From Variovorax sp. HW608 (GTDB lineage: Bacteria; Pseudomonadota; Gammaproteobacteria; Burkholderiales; Burkholderiaceae_C), in contig NZ_LT607803.1 in the NCBI RefSeq assembly GCF_900090195.1, positions 310,001 through 374,000 of the forward strand: a stretch of DNA of 64,000 nucleotides, written 5' to 3'. A program made the position numbers and the translations under genes. This document shows, piece by piece, positions 53,951-62,559 of this stretch; the stretch's first letter is position 1, and every line of letters starts with the position of its first letter. The notes under the pieces are model-generated. The model was not told the origin of the DNA, made no database searches, and was given only the letters and a program-made list of their open reading frames with translations.

Positions 53951-55815
53951 CTCGTCCTCTGTCCCAGAGGAAGCCCAGGAGATCCGCCCGGAGGCTTCAC
54001 CGAGGGCATTTCGCGTTCATGCGCGCACTGGCGCAGGGGCTTGATGAGCGCGCGAGCTGGGACCGCTACCTTCGCCTCGAAGGCGAGCACACCGACCTGC
54101 GAACGGTCCGAAGGACGATCGCCTGGATCCGCGACGAGTTCGCGGCCGCAGCCAAGCGCGAGAGGAAACCCGGAACGGCACGGCTGATCCTGCTGGACCC
54201 TGACCGATTGCCTGCTGCGCCGACCCTGCCGAGCCTGGCCGAATTTGCTGAGGCGCAGGGACTGGAGGATTTCAGCGAAGACGAGCAGATCGAGGCGTAC
54301 GAAGCCGCCTATCCGAGCGCCCGGCAGGGTGGAGGAGGGCGGGGAGGTGCCAACGGCCAGGCCTCACGGCGAGCCCGCCTGATCGAGCGCCAGCTGGAGG
54401 CGCTGCGCTGGTTGCAGGATCTCGAGGTCCGCGATCCCCGTCCCGGCGACAGCGTGGGCGCCTGGCTCAATCCTTCGCTGGCCATCCGTCTCGAGCGCGC
54501 GGGCGTGCCGACGATTCACACGCTCGTGGATCGCATCAACGGCATCGGTGCGAGGTGGTGGCTACATGTGCCCGGCGTGGGCGAACTCAAGGCCGCTCGC
54601 ATCGTCCAGTGGCTGCAAGCCTACGAATCAGTGCTGGGCCTGCGCGTCGGAGCCCACGCGACCCAGCCTCGAAAGCAATTGAGCGCGGCTGCATTGGCCG
54701 CGGTCGTGCCGGCGACTGCGGCGATCGTCCCCTACGAGAAGTTCGCGTCGCCGACGGCGCTCGATGGCAGGCACGGAGAGTTCCGCGCGCCTCAAGATGC
54801 ATGCCGCCTCCTGGCGGTCAACGACCACGAGGCGCTTGGTGCCTGGCTCGCCGCGAAGCGGCCGGGGGACGGGAGCGCAGACCTGTCGGCCACCCAACGC
54901 TCCTACCGAAAGGAGGCCGAGCGGCTGCTGCTGTGGTCGGTGCTCGAGCGAAGGAAGGCGCTGTCGTCGTTGTCGGCAGTGGATGCCGAGGCGTACCTGG
55001 GATTTCTGGCGGCGCCGCCTGCGAGCTGGTGCGGGCCGCGGCACCATCAGCGCTGGTCACCGATGTGGCGACCGCTGGAGGGGTCGCTCTCCCGTGCAGC
55101 GCAGCGCCAGGCGTTGGTCATCCTGCGCAGCATGTTCACCTACTTGATTGAGAACGGCTATGTGGTCGGCAATCCGTTCGCGGCGGTCGCACCGCCGCTG
55201 ACTCTTGATCAGCCTCGGAGTCCGGTGCGGACGCTGACCCCCGCCCAATGGAAGCACCTCGACACCTTGCTGCAGGCGCATGGAGACACCGAAATCGATC
55301 GGCGCCTGCGCCGAGGGATGCGCTGGATCTACGCCACCGGACTGCGTCTGGGCGAGATCACGCGGGCGAAGTGTGAGGACCTTGAGCAGCCGGAGCACCG
55401 GCAAGCGCATGACGAGAAGGCACCTGGCTGGTTGCTGCATGTGCAGGGTACGCGGGGGCATGCGCGAAGGGTGTCGGTGCCATGCAAGCTGGTCGAGGAG
55501 CTCAGCGACGAACTCGTGCGTCATGGATTCGAGGCATCGCCGCGCGCGACGAGCAACCGGGGCATGCCCGTGATGGCGCGCTTTGACATCGCATCCGAAC
55601 GGCCGACGGCCTGGTCGGCCTCTGGGCTCTATCAGGCAATCAAGAGATTCCTGGCCCATGCCGCGGAAGGCCTCGATGAAGCCGAGGCCACTCAGCTCAA
55701 GGAGGCCAGCACGCACTGGTTGAGACATGCGGAGGGCCGGCGCGCAGCAGGGCAGGGCTGGGAGGGACCGAGAGCCGGTATGCACGACCATGGAGTTGGC
55801 CTCGAACGCCCTTGA
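53947..55815 (+). CDS. Second SAM_7-type tyrosine recombinase, C-terminally truncated
   Basis: The 622-residue product is closely related to the one at 21138-23087 along its length (DRINGIGARWWLHVPGVGE, LERRKALSSLSAVDAEAYL, IYATGLRLGEITRAKCEDL). It stops matching after STHWLRH, at about 55730, and ends in unrelated EGRRAAGQGWEG sequence. The LGH box and the tyrosine nucleophile are therefore missing, so catalysis is lost. The start at 53947 overlaps the small gene before it. The loss lies next to a toxin-antitoxin locus. Confidence 0.88.
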   Translation: MTRPLSQRKPRRSARRLHRGHFAFMRALAQGLDERASWDRYLRLEGEHTDLRTVRRTIAWIRDEFAAAAKRERKPGTARLILLDPDRLPAAPTLPSLAEFAEAQGLEDFSEDEQIEAYEAAYPSARQGGGGRGGANGQASRRARLIERQLEALRWLQDLEVRDPRPGDSVGAWLNPSLAIRLERAGVPTIHTLVDRINGIGARWWLHVPGVGELKAARIVQWLQAYESVLGLRVGAHATQPRKQLSAAALAAVVPATAAIVPYEKFASPTALDGRHGEFRAPQDACRLLAVNDHEALGAWLAAKRPGDGSADLSATQRSYRKEAERLLLWSVLERRKALSSLSAVDAEAYLGFLAAPPASWCGPRHHQRWSPMWRPLEGSLSRAAQRQALVILRSMFTYLIENGYVVGNPFAAVAPPLTLDQPRSPVRTLTPAQWKHLDTLLQAHGDTEIDRRLRRGMRWIYATGLRLGEITRAKCEDLEQPEHRQAHDEKAPGWLLHVQGTRGHARRVSVPCKLVEELSDELVRHGFEASPRATSNRGMPVMARFDIASERPTAWSASGLYQAIKRFLAHAAEGLDEAEATQLKEASTHWLRHAEGRRAAGQGWEGPRAGMHDHGVGLERP

Positions 55816-55897
55816 GGAGGCGCGCGCCATGAGCAAGGCGCGCTTTGCGTCTGCCAGCGAACTGATCGATGGCCTTGAAGAAGTCGCCAAGCAGTAA
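55790..55897 (+). pseudogene. Fragment of a RelB/DinJ-like antitoxin
   Basis: A 35-residue frame from ATG 55790 contains ALEEARAMSKARFASASELI and DGLEEVAKQ, resembling the C-terminus of RelB/DinJ-type antitoxins. The N-terminal DNA-binding half is missing. It overlaps the end of the truncated recombinase and the start of the next antitoxin. The identification is tentative. Confidence 0.38.
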
Positions 55898-56177
55898 ACG
55901 CGCGGTTGTGCCCAGGGCGTCCGATCGAACCAAGGCCATCCATGCCGACCACGTCGTCAGCATCTCGGAACTCAAGAAGAATCCGGGCGCCGTGGTGGCC
56001 AACCAAGCCAAGCCCGTGGCGGTGCTCAACCACAACAAGCCGGTCTTCCATGTGGTGCCAGTCAAGTTCATGGAAGCGGTCTTCGAGGGGCTCGATGACC
56101 GCGCGCTGTACGCGAAGGTCATGAGCCGACTGGGCGACCTGGACAAGGCCGTCGCCGTGGATATCAAGGATCTTTGA
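55869..56177 (+). CDS. Phd/YefM-type antitoxin
   Basis: The 102-residue protein has the Phd/YefM DNA-binding pattern VVSISELKKNPGAVVANQAK and VAVLNHNKPVFHVVPV. Its C-terminus would wrap around the toxin. The first 20 residues are basic and may be non-native; a later start is possible. The TTGA overlap with the toxin gene shows coupling. Confidence 0.85.
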   Translation: MALKKSPSSKRAVVPRASDRTKAIHADHVVSISELKKNPGAVVANQAKPVAVLNHNKPVFHVVPVKFMEAVFEGLDDRALYAKVMSRLGDLDKAVAVDIKDL

Positions 56178-56494
56178 GATTCGCCCTCGACGTGCCGAAG
56201 TACCAACTCAAGTTCCTTCCTGAGGCGCTCGAGGAATTCAAGGCGCTGGACGGCTCGATCCGGCAAAAATTCAAGAAGCGGCTGGACGAGCCGCACGTGC
56301 CTGGCAGCGCGCTGCACCGCGATCTGAAAGGTGCCTACAAGGTCAAGCTGCGCAAGGAAGGGTTTCGCCTTGCGTACATCGTCAGGGACGAAGAGTTGGT
56401 CGTGATCGTGATCGCCGCCGGCAAGCACGAAGACAACGAGGTCTACGAGGCCGCGGCGGGCCGAATGTCAAAGCCACAGACGCGCTGGTGCTGA
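56174..56494 (+). CDS. RelE/ParE-family toxin
   Basis: This is the toxin of the pair, a small basic RelE-fold protein that probably cleaves mRNA on the ribosome. Visible are FLPEALEEFKALDGSIRQKF, KKRLDEP, DLKGAYKVKLRKEGFRLAY and the last strand VVIVIAAGKHEDNEVY. It starts at TTG 56174, inside the antitoxin stop. The pair would keep the plasmid in the population. Confidence 0.9.
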   Translation: MRFALDVPKYQLKFLPEALEEFKALDGSIRQKFKKRLDEPHVPGSALHRDLKGAYKVKLRKEGFRLAYIVRDEELVVIVIAAGKHEDNEVYEAAAGRMSKPQTRWC

Positions 56495-56542
56495 AAGCGT
56501 GATCGCACAGGTGGACACCGACCGTCGCGACTTGGGGCAGCG

Positions 56543-57015
56543 TCAGTCCAACCGGACGTTGCTGTTCGCGATCGCGCGGCCCCAGGCCTCGGAGTCGTGC
56601 CGAAGAAAGACCGCGAATTCGGCGGCCGTGCCGCCGCGAGGCACCTGCGTGAAGTCAATCACCTTCTGGCGGTACTCGTTGCTCAAGGCAATGTCCTGGA
56701 GCACTCGGGAGAGCTGGTCGACGATCGGCTGCGGCGTGGAGGCGGGCGCAAACAATCCATTCCACGAGTACAAGGGCGAGCCGAGCTCGAGTTCGGCGAT
56801 CGTCGGTGCGACGAAACGCGCCATCACGTCGGCCGACGTGCCCGCCGGCAGGGTGACCACGATGCGGATCGCGCGTTCGGATAGCGTGCCTGGGGCGCCG
56901 CCCAAGGGTGAGCAAGCGAGGCCGCCGCGGCGCACATGAACCGCAGGGCAAAGCGCCGGGTCGGGCGCAGGCGACGCGTGTCGTCGACGAGCTGGAAGGA
57001 GGGGTCTGTCGTCAT
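56543..57015 (-). pseudogene. Bug-family solute receptor, frameshifted and internally deleted
   Basis: The 5' part encodes a twin-arginine-like signal (RRFALRFMCAAAASLAHPWA) and runs into ARYP in one frame. The next frame picks up RAIRIVVTLPAGTSADVMAR, the first Bug block, after a one-base shift near 56880. Then the protein jumps to the last block LYSWNGLFAPASTPQPIVDQ, so about 170 residues are missing. Intact Bug receptors have about 325 residues. It is the last gene of the minus-strand catabolic arm and its loss would remove the uptake receptor. Confidence 0.8.
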
Positions 57016-57064
57016 GCGGTCTCCATTGCGATTGTTCATGGACACAGGCGGGCGCGTATGCGCC

Positions 57065-58180
57065 TCAGACTGATGGGCGTCCGGGCTGTTGTCCGTCCGA
57101 AAGGAAGGGATAGTCGGTGTACCCGCGGTGGTCGGGCGAGTAGACGAATGCTTCGTTCAGGGGATTCAATGCCGCATTGGTTTGCAGGCGCCTGGGGAGA
57201 TCCGGATTGGCGATGAACGGACGCCCGAACGAAACCAGGTCGGCATACGAATTCAGTGCCGCCTCGGCTTGCTCGCGCGTGCGAAAGCCGTTGTTCGCGA
57301 TATAGAGTCCGCGGAAGTGGTGCCGCACGGCCGCGTAGTCGATCTTCGCTGTGGGTGGCTCCGCCGTGGTCGAGCCCTCGACCACATCGACGTAGCAGAT
57401 GCCCAGTTCGCTCAATGCCGACAATGCCGTTCGCAGGAGCAGGTCCGGTGACGAATCCCGCAGGCGATAGTTGGTCGGATTCGCCGGTGACAAGCGAACG
57501 CCCACCCGGTGCTTTTCCCAGACCTGGCTGACCGCCTCCACCACTTCCAGCATCAGCCGGCAGCGGTTCTGGACCGATCCGCCGTAGCTGTCGCGGCGCA
57601 CATTCGAGGAATCGCGCAGGAACTGATCGAGCAGGAAGCCATTGCCCGCATGGATCTGGACGCCATCGAACCCGGCATCCAGGGCGGCACGCGCGGCCAT
57701 GCGGTATTCCTGCACGATGCCCGGCATCTCCTGAAGCGTCAATTCGTGGGGGACGAGCAGCGGCTTTCTGCCCTCTGCCGTGCGCACGGTGGCGCCGGGC
57801 AGCAGCGCCGAAGGTCCGACAGGCAAGGCGCCGCCGGGCTGGGTCAGCGGATGCGAGTTGCGGCCGCAGTGCCAGAGCTGGCAGAAGATGTGCCCGCCAC
57901 GCCGATGAACGGCTTGCGTCGCCAAGCGCGCGCCAGCGACCTGTGCTTCGGTGTAGATGCCCGGCGTGTTCGGCAAGCCGACGCCGCGAGCAGAGACGGC
58001 CGTGGACTCCGTGACGATCAGCCCGGCGGTTGCGCGCTGTGCGTAGTACTCGGCGTTGAGCGCCGTGGGCACGCCGTCGCGGCTGCGGTCCCTCGACATC
58101 GAGGACATCACCATTCGATTGGCCAGCGCAAGAGGGCCGAAGGCCACTCGATCGAAGAGGCTCTTACGATCGGCGGACAC
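57065..58180 (-). CDS. Old Yellow Enzyme family NADH:flavin oxidoreductase
   Basis: This FMN enzyme reduces activated C=C bonds of enones or nitro compounds. It has IFCQLWHCGR, the substrate-binding QIHAGNGFLLDQFL with His and Asn, DSYGGSVQNRCRLMLEVV and the FMN segment FGRPFIANPDLPRR. The length of 371 residues is typical of the alkene-reductase branch (NemA-like). The start is GTG 58180, behind GGGAGAG. It is the third gene of the minus-strand arm and may act on a ring or enone intermediate. Confidence 0.92.
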   Translation of the reverse strand: MSADRKSLFDRVAFGPLALANRMVMSSMSRDRSRDGVPTALNAEYYAQRATAGLIVTESTAVSARGVGLPNTPGIYTEAQVAGARLATQAVHRRGGHIFCQLWHCGRNSHPLTQPGGALPVGPSALLPGATVRTAEGRKPLLVPHELTLQEMPGIVQEYRMAARAALDAGFDGVQIHAGNGFLLDQFLRDSSNVRRDSYGGSVQNRCRLMLEVVEAVSQVWEKHRVGVRLSPANPTNYRLRDSSPDLLLRTALSALSELGICYVDVVEGSTTAEPPTAKIDYAAVRHHFRGLYIANNGFRTREQAEAALNSYADLVSFGRPFIANPDLPRRLQTNAALNPLNEAFVYSPDHRGYTDYPFLSDGQQPGRPSV

Positions 58181-58267
58181 GGATCTCTCCCGGGCGTTGC
58201 AGAACGAACAAGGCGGGCTCTGCGCTTGCGCAGCGAGCTTGCATCAACGGTGGCGGCTCTGGGGCAC

Positions 58268-58675
58268 TCACGAGATGCTCATCTGCAAGGGCGTGGTCTG
58301 GAACGCCAACTGGCGCCATCTGCCTTCGTGGAGCGCCCAGACCTGAAGGACGCGGGAATCGATCCGCACGGTGCCGCTGCCGTTCTTGCGCACGGCCACC
58401 AGCAGCTGTCGACCGGTCATCACCGCGACCTCGCCCAGCACCTGGACCTTCAGGTCCGAACGATCGATCTGCCTGTAGTCCACATGCGTGCCCCCGGAGC
58501 GGAAATAGCTCTCGTAGTCGTCGACCTGGCCCTTTGCGTGCACGTGGGTCAATTCGGGATGCAGGATCTCGCGCAGGCGGGCGAAATCTGCGCGTTTCAT
58601 CGCGTCGCAGCGCTGTGCCTCGAGGTCCAGCAGCGTTGCGGTGACTTCGGCGGCGCAGGAAATGGATTGCGTCAT
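58268..58675 (-). CDS. SnoaL/NTF2-like protein
   Basis: The 135-residue protein has an NTF2-like cone fold pattern: AQRCDAMKRADFARLREIL, HPELTHVHAKGQVDDYESYF and LQVWALHEGRWRQLAFQTT, as in DUF4440/SnoaL-type proteins. Members act as isomerases, cyclases or hydrolases on small ring compounds. A GGAGAG site precedes the ATG. It is placed between the hydroxylase and the Old Yellow Enzyme gene. Confidence 0.83.
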   Translation of the reverse strand: MTQSISCAAEVTATLLDLEAQRCDAMKRADFARLREILHPELTHVHAKGQVDDYESYFRSGGTHVDYRQIDRSDLKVQVLGEVAVMTGRQLLVAVRKNGSGTVRIDSRVLQVWALHEGRWRQLAFQTTPLQMSIS

Positions 58676-58819
58676 GAACTGCTCTCTCCCTCTGTTCAGT
58701 CGAGTTGAATACCGGATGCAGTCCGAGCCGGGAGGCGGCTCAGGCGAAGGTGTGGGCAGTCTTGACCACGGGGAGAGCTCCTGCGCACAGCGGCCCCGCG
58801 ATCAGGCTGTCGTGGCAGG

Positions 58820-60427
58820 TCATGCGAACCCGTCGGCCGCATGGGCCGGTGCAAGGGACAAATGCCGGCAGGCCCTTTCGAGCAGCGCACCGATCTCGTC
58901 GGTCCGCGCGGCGACGCCATACACGATGTGATCGGGACGAACCAGGGCTGCTGCGCAGCCGTGGCGTGCAAACCAGTCAGCCACGAGGCCATCGGCCTCG
59001 GCCAACTGCAGCATGCCTGGCGGGGGAGCGGCGCCTGCGAAGCTGATGACCTGCGCGCCGAGGGCTTTCAGCGTCTCGTGGCACGGCGCCAGCAGGCCGG
59101 CATCCGGCGTGTCCTTGAGCACGAGCTGGAAGCCGCCTTCGATGAGGTCGTCCATCATCTGCGGCGCCCGGTCGTTGCCCAGGTGGCAGCTGGGCTGCGG
59201 GAACGGAGTTCCGGCGGGCCGCACATCCCGGTCGATCAGGCCATGGTGGACACCGGGAAGCAGGTTCTGGCGCAACTGCATCCTGACCTGGCCGCCCTGC
59301 GCGTCGCGCAGGCGCTGATCGCGCTCCCGGGCCCGGACGGGGTCGCGCTCGCAGATGATCTGTCCGAGCCGCTTGACCGTGGCCGTGATCTCCTCGACCT
59401 GAGGCCCGCGCTCCCGGCCGTAGCTGTCCAGCAGCGCATCGCCGGCACGTCCCGCGAGCACCCAGTCGAGCTTCCAGGCGAGGTTCACCGCGTCGCGCAG
59501 CCCCTGGCACATGCCCTGGGCAAGGAACGGCGGCATCTGGTGGGCCGCATCGCCAGCCAACAGCACCGGGCCGCTGCGCCAGTGCTCGAGGACCACGGCA
59601 TGAAAGCGGTAGGTGGCCGCTCGCCAGATCCGTGCCTCGTCGGGCCGCAGCCAGGGCGAAAGCAGTGCCCAGATCGCCTCGTGCGGCATCTCGCGCTGCT
59701 CGGCCTCGTGGGGCAGCAGCAGGAACTCCCAGCGCCGGTGCGTGCCGGGCCCCACCACGTACGTGCAGGCGCGCGCCGGGTTGCAGTACTGGATGTTGGT
59801 CGAAGGAAGCTGCGCGAGCTTGTCCTCGTTGACATGCATGTCCACGACGATCCAGGGCTCGACGAACTCGAGGCTCTTGAGTTGCAGGCCCAGCCGCTTG
59901 CGGATCGGGCTGGTGCCGCCATCGCAGGCCACCACATACCGTGCCCGCATCTGGCTCTGCGTCCCATCGCCTGCAAGCACGCTCAGGAGCGCGCCGTCGT
60001 CGGCCTGCCGCAGATCGACGACCTCCTGTCCGAGGTGCACGGTCACGCTGGGCAGGGCCCGGACTGCCTGGCGCAAGGAGGCCTCGAGGGCCGGCTGGTT
60101 GAAGGTATAGGAGGGGGCCCAGCCGAGCGGGTACGGCGGCGGCCCCATGTCGAAGTGCTGGATCCGCTCGCCGTCGGCTCCGAGATACAGCGTGGGGCGG
60201 TACGGCGTCATGTGCGGCGCCATCGTTCCTGCGATCCCGATGCTCTGGAAGGTGCGCATGGCCTCGTGGTCCAGCGCGAAGGCGCGGGGGAGGGGGTAGA
60301 TCTCGGTCGACTTGTCGAAGACGGCCACACGGTGTCCGCGCTGGCCGAGCAGGGCGGCCAGGGAAGCGCCCACCGGCCCGAAGCCGACGATCGCGACGTC
60401 GCAGGTTTCAAGTTTGATGTCGTGCAT
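58820..60427 (-). CDS. FAD-dependent aromatic hydroxylase, MhpA-like
   Basis: This flavin monooxygenase of 535 residues adds one oxygen to a phenolic substrate using NAD(P)H. It has the FAD-binding VGFGPVGASLAALLGQRGH, the DG motif VACDGGTSPIRKRLG, and the second FAD segment LLAGDAAHQMPPFLAQGMC. The length and C-terminal thioredoxin-like extension resemble 3-(3-hydroxyphenyl)propionate hydroxylases, but the substrate cannot be read. It starts the minus-strand arm, across an operator from the alcohol dehydrogenase. Confidence 0.9.
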   Translation of the reverse strand: MHDIKLETCDVAIVGFGPVGASLAALLGQRGHRVAVFDKSTEIYPLPRAFALDHEAMRTFQSIGIAGTMAPHMTPYRPTLYLGADGERIQHFDMGPPPYPLGWAPSYTFNQPALEASLRQAVRALPSVTVHLGQEVVDLRQADDGALLSVLAGDGTQSQMRARYVVACDGGTSPIRKRLGLQLKSLEFVEPWIVVDMHVNEDKLAQLPSTNIQYCNPARACTYVVGPGTHRRWEFLLLPHEAEQREMPHEAIWALLSPWLRPDEARIWRAATYRFHAVVLEHWRSGPVLLAGDAAHQMPPFLAQGMCQGLRDAVNLAWKLDWVLAGRAGDALLDSYGRERGPQVEEITATVKRLGQIICERDPVRARERDQRLRDAQGGQVRMQLRQNLLPGVHHGLIDRDVRPAGTPFPQPSCHLGNDRAPQMMDDLIEGGFQLVLKDTPDAGLLAPCHETLKALGAQVISFAGAAPPPGMLQLAEADGLVADWFARHGCAAALVRPDHIVYGVAARTDEIGALLERACRHLSLAPAHAADGFA

Positions 60428-60457
60428 GAATCATTCCAAATGCGTGTGATGGAAATT

Positions 60458-60482
60458 GTGCATAAAGTAATTGCTTATGCAC
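60458..60482. promoter_or_regulatory. Candidate GntR operator in the divergent promoter
   Basis: GTGCATAA and TTATGCAC form a perfect inverted repeat with a nine-base spacer, between the hydroxylase and alcohol dehydrogenase genes. Related half-sites lie at about 60526 (TGCACAAA) and over the GntR start (TGCATAAA at 62561, TGCAC at 62579). Confidence 0.7.
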
Positions 60483-60570
60483 TAAGGGTTCGTCCCGATG
60501 TGGCGCCTTCGGGTCTCGCCAAAAAATGCACAAACCGATTTAGATGCATGATCTTGTCAAAGGAGACCCC

Positions 60571-61680
60571 ATGTCGATGATGAAGGCAGCACGCCTGCAC
60601 CGCGTTGGAGCGCCGATGGAAATCGAGCAGCTCCCTGTTCCTCAACCGGCCGCCAACGATGTCCAGGTTCGGGTGCGTGCCTGCGGCATCGTTCCGAACC
60701 TCGGCAACATCCTGGCGAACTGGACGACCTGGTTCCCCGAGTTGCCCCTTCCTCCGTTGCCGGCCATCTTCGGCCTGGATCCGGCCGGCGAGGTGACCGC
60801 CGTCGGGTCGCATGTGCACACATGGAAGCCCGGTGACCGGGTCTATGTCAACCCGGGGCTGTACTGCGGAGGCTGCCGCGCGTGCCGAAGCGGCGATCTC
60901 ATCAACTGCACGCACTACGCGTTCAGCGGCTACTTCGGCTTTTCGCAGAACTCGCTCAAGCTCTACAAGAACTACCCCTACGGCGGCCTGTGCGAATACA
61001 TGATCGCGCCGCAGTACGCGCTGGTGAAGCTCCCGGACAACGTCAGCTTCAATCAGGCGGCGCGCTTCGGTTATCTGGGGACGATGTATTCGGCCATGCG
61101 CAAGGCCCACGTCGGACCCGGCAAGAGCGTCCTGATCAATGGCATCAGCGGCACGCTGGGGATCGGCGGCGCGCTGTTCGGCCTCGCCATGGGCGCCACG
61201 CGGATCCTGGGGACCGGTCGCAACCGGGAACTGCTGGAACGCGTGAAGGCGCTGGCACCCGACCGTATCGAGGTGTTCTCGAATGCGCACGGCGAGACCA
61301 TCGACGCCTGGGCGAAGGAGCGCACCGGCGGACTCGGCGTCGACGTGTTCATCGACGCGCTGGGACCGGGTGCTCCGCATGAATCCCTGCAGCAAGGCGT
61401 GCGCGCGCTCAAGCGCGGGGGGCGTGCTTACAACATCGGCGCCATCGCCGGCATGGTGGGCATGGACCTGCACACCATGATGGACGATCAGCAGAGCATC
61501 GAAGGCTCTGCCTGGTTCACAGCCGGCGAGGGCCAGGACATGGCCGACATGGCGGAGGCAGGTACGCTGGATCTGTCGGTGTTCGAGCACGAGTGCTATC
61601 CACTCGACCGCATCAACGAGGCCATCTCCGGAATTGCCACCCGAAACGGGGGCTTCAGCAACTTCGTGATCAATCCTTGA
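60571..61680 (+). CDS. Zinc-dependent alcohol dehydrogenase
   Basis: This medium-chain dehydrogenase has FGLDPAGEVTAVG, GDRVYVNPG, and the structural-zinc cysteines CGGCRACRSGDLINC. The cofactor segment NGISGTLGIGGALFGLAMGA follows. The usual catalytic Cys near residue 40 is replaced in ACGIVPNLGNI-like sequence, where the Cys is present. ATG 60571 follows AAGGAG. The first gene of the plus arm, it may oxidise an alcohol intermediate of the pathway. Confidence 0.9.
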   Translation: MSMMKAARLHRVGAPMEIEQLPVPQPAANDVQVRVRACGIVPNLGNILANWTTWFPELPLPPLPAIFGLDPAGEVTAVGSHVHTWKPGDRVYVNPGLYCGGCRACRSGDLINCTHYAFSGYFGFSQNSLKLYKNYPYGGLCEYMIAPQYALVKLPDNVSFNQAARFGYLGTMYSAMRKAHVGPGKSVLINGISGTLGIGGALFGLAMGATRILGTGRNRELLERVKALAPDRIEVFSNAHGETIDAWAKERTGGLGVDVFIDALGPGAPHESLQQGVRALKRGGRAYNIGAIAGMVGMDLHTMMDDQQSIEGSAWFTAGEGQDMADMAEAGTLDLSVFEHECYPLDRINEAISGIATRNGGFSNFVINP

Positions 61681-61694
61681 GCAAGGAGCCGAAC

Positions 61695-62240
61695 ATGCAG
61701 ATCAGACGCGTAGTGGCCGGGACCGGCCCCGACGGCAAGGCCGTCGTGATGTCGGACGGCGTGGCGCCGCGTCGCGCCGAGTTCAGCACGGTGGCGGGCT
61801 TTGAGGCGTCGCTGCTGTGGTCCACGAGCGCAGACGCGCGCGTTGGCCAGGGCGCCGTGATTGCAGATCGAACCCCTGAGGTCGGGTTCGTCCCTGCTGC
61901 TGGCGAGTCCCGGTTGATGATCGTGACCTTTCCGCCCGATTCGGTGATGATGCGCGCGGACTTCGATGGGGCGGCATTCGGGGCCGAGTTCGCGCGGCTG
62001 GTACCGGGACTGGCCGAGACCTTCGAGCCCGATCATCCGGGCATGCATGCCACCGACACCATCGACTACGACGTCGTGCTCGACGGCGAGATCACGCTGG
62101 AACTCGACGATGGGAAGCAAGTGCTGCTGCGCAAACACGAGGTGGCGGTGCAGCACGGCAATCGACACGCCTGGCGCAACCTCGGCGACAAGCCGGCGAC
62201 GATGCTGTTCGTCCTGCTGGGCGCGGCCAGGTCGCGTTGA
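61695..62240 (+). CDS. Cupin-domain protein
   Basis: The 181-residue protein has a C-terminal cupin: DHPGMHATDTIDYDVVLDGE (with His) and LRKHEVAVQHGNRHAWRNLG, the second motif with His residues for a metal. The N-terminal part is a second small beta domain. AAGGAG lies six bases before the ATG. It follows the alcohol dehydrogenase by 14 bases, so it belongs to the same operon. Members include dioxygenases and isomerases; the activity is not clear. Confidence 0.87.
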   Translation: MQIRRVVAGTGPDGKAVVMSDGVAPRRAEFSTVAGFEASLLWSTSADARVGQGAVIADRTPEVGFVPAAGESRLMIVTFPPDSVMMRADFDGAAFGAEFARLVPGLAETFEPDHPGMHATDTIDYDVVLDGEITLELDDGKQVLLRKHEVAVQHGNRHAWRNLGDKPATMLFVLLGAARSR

Positions 62241-62291
62241 GGCGGGCCGGTGTCTCGCGCATTCCGTCCCGCGGCTCGTGGTGCCGGCGCG

Positions 62292-62525
62292 CTACGCGCC
62301 GGCCTGCGCGAGCAGCCGGATGTCCTCCAGCAGATCGCCGAGCGCGGTCCGGACGAAGTCGAGGGTCGCCTCAGCGGCCAGCCGGCCTTCGCGCACGCGA
62401 GAGTTGATGTTGGCGATGGCTACGTACTCCAGGCTGCGCAGCACGGCGGTGCAGTACGAATCTCGTCGCAGGCTGCCGGAAAGCCCGAGCAGGCGAATGG
62501 GGGCGGCGGGGATGCAAGAGGGCAT
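62292..62525 (-). pseudogene. NADPH-dependent FMN reductase remnant
   Basis: The frame keeps the N-terminal FMN-binding block IRLLGLSGSLRRDSYCTAVL, then jumps to the C-terminal part VREGRLAAEATLDFVRTALG. The middle, about 110 residues of the family, is absent without a frameshift. It lies convergent in the gap between the cupin and GntR genes. Intact relatives have about 180 residues. Confidence 0.65.
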
Positions 62526-62559
62526 GGCGTTCGTGAAGGCTTTGCAGCGGAGTTATTTC

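Noticed and set aside
58841..60580. A 579-residue plus-strand open frame
   Set aside because: It is antisense to the flavin hydroxylase, whose FAD motifs are clear.
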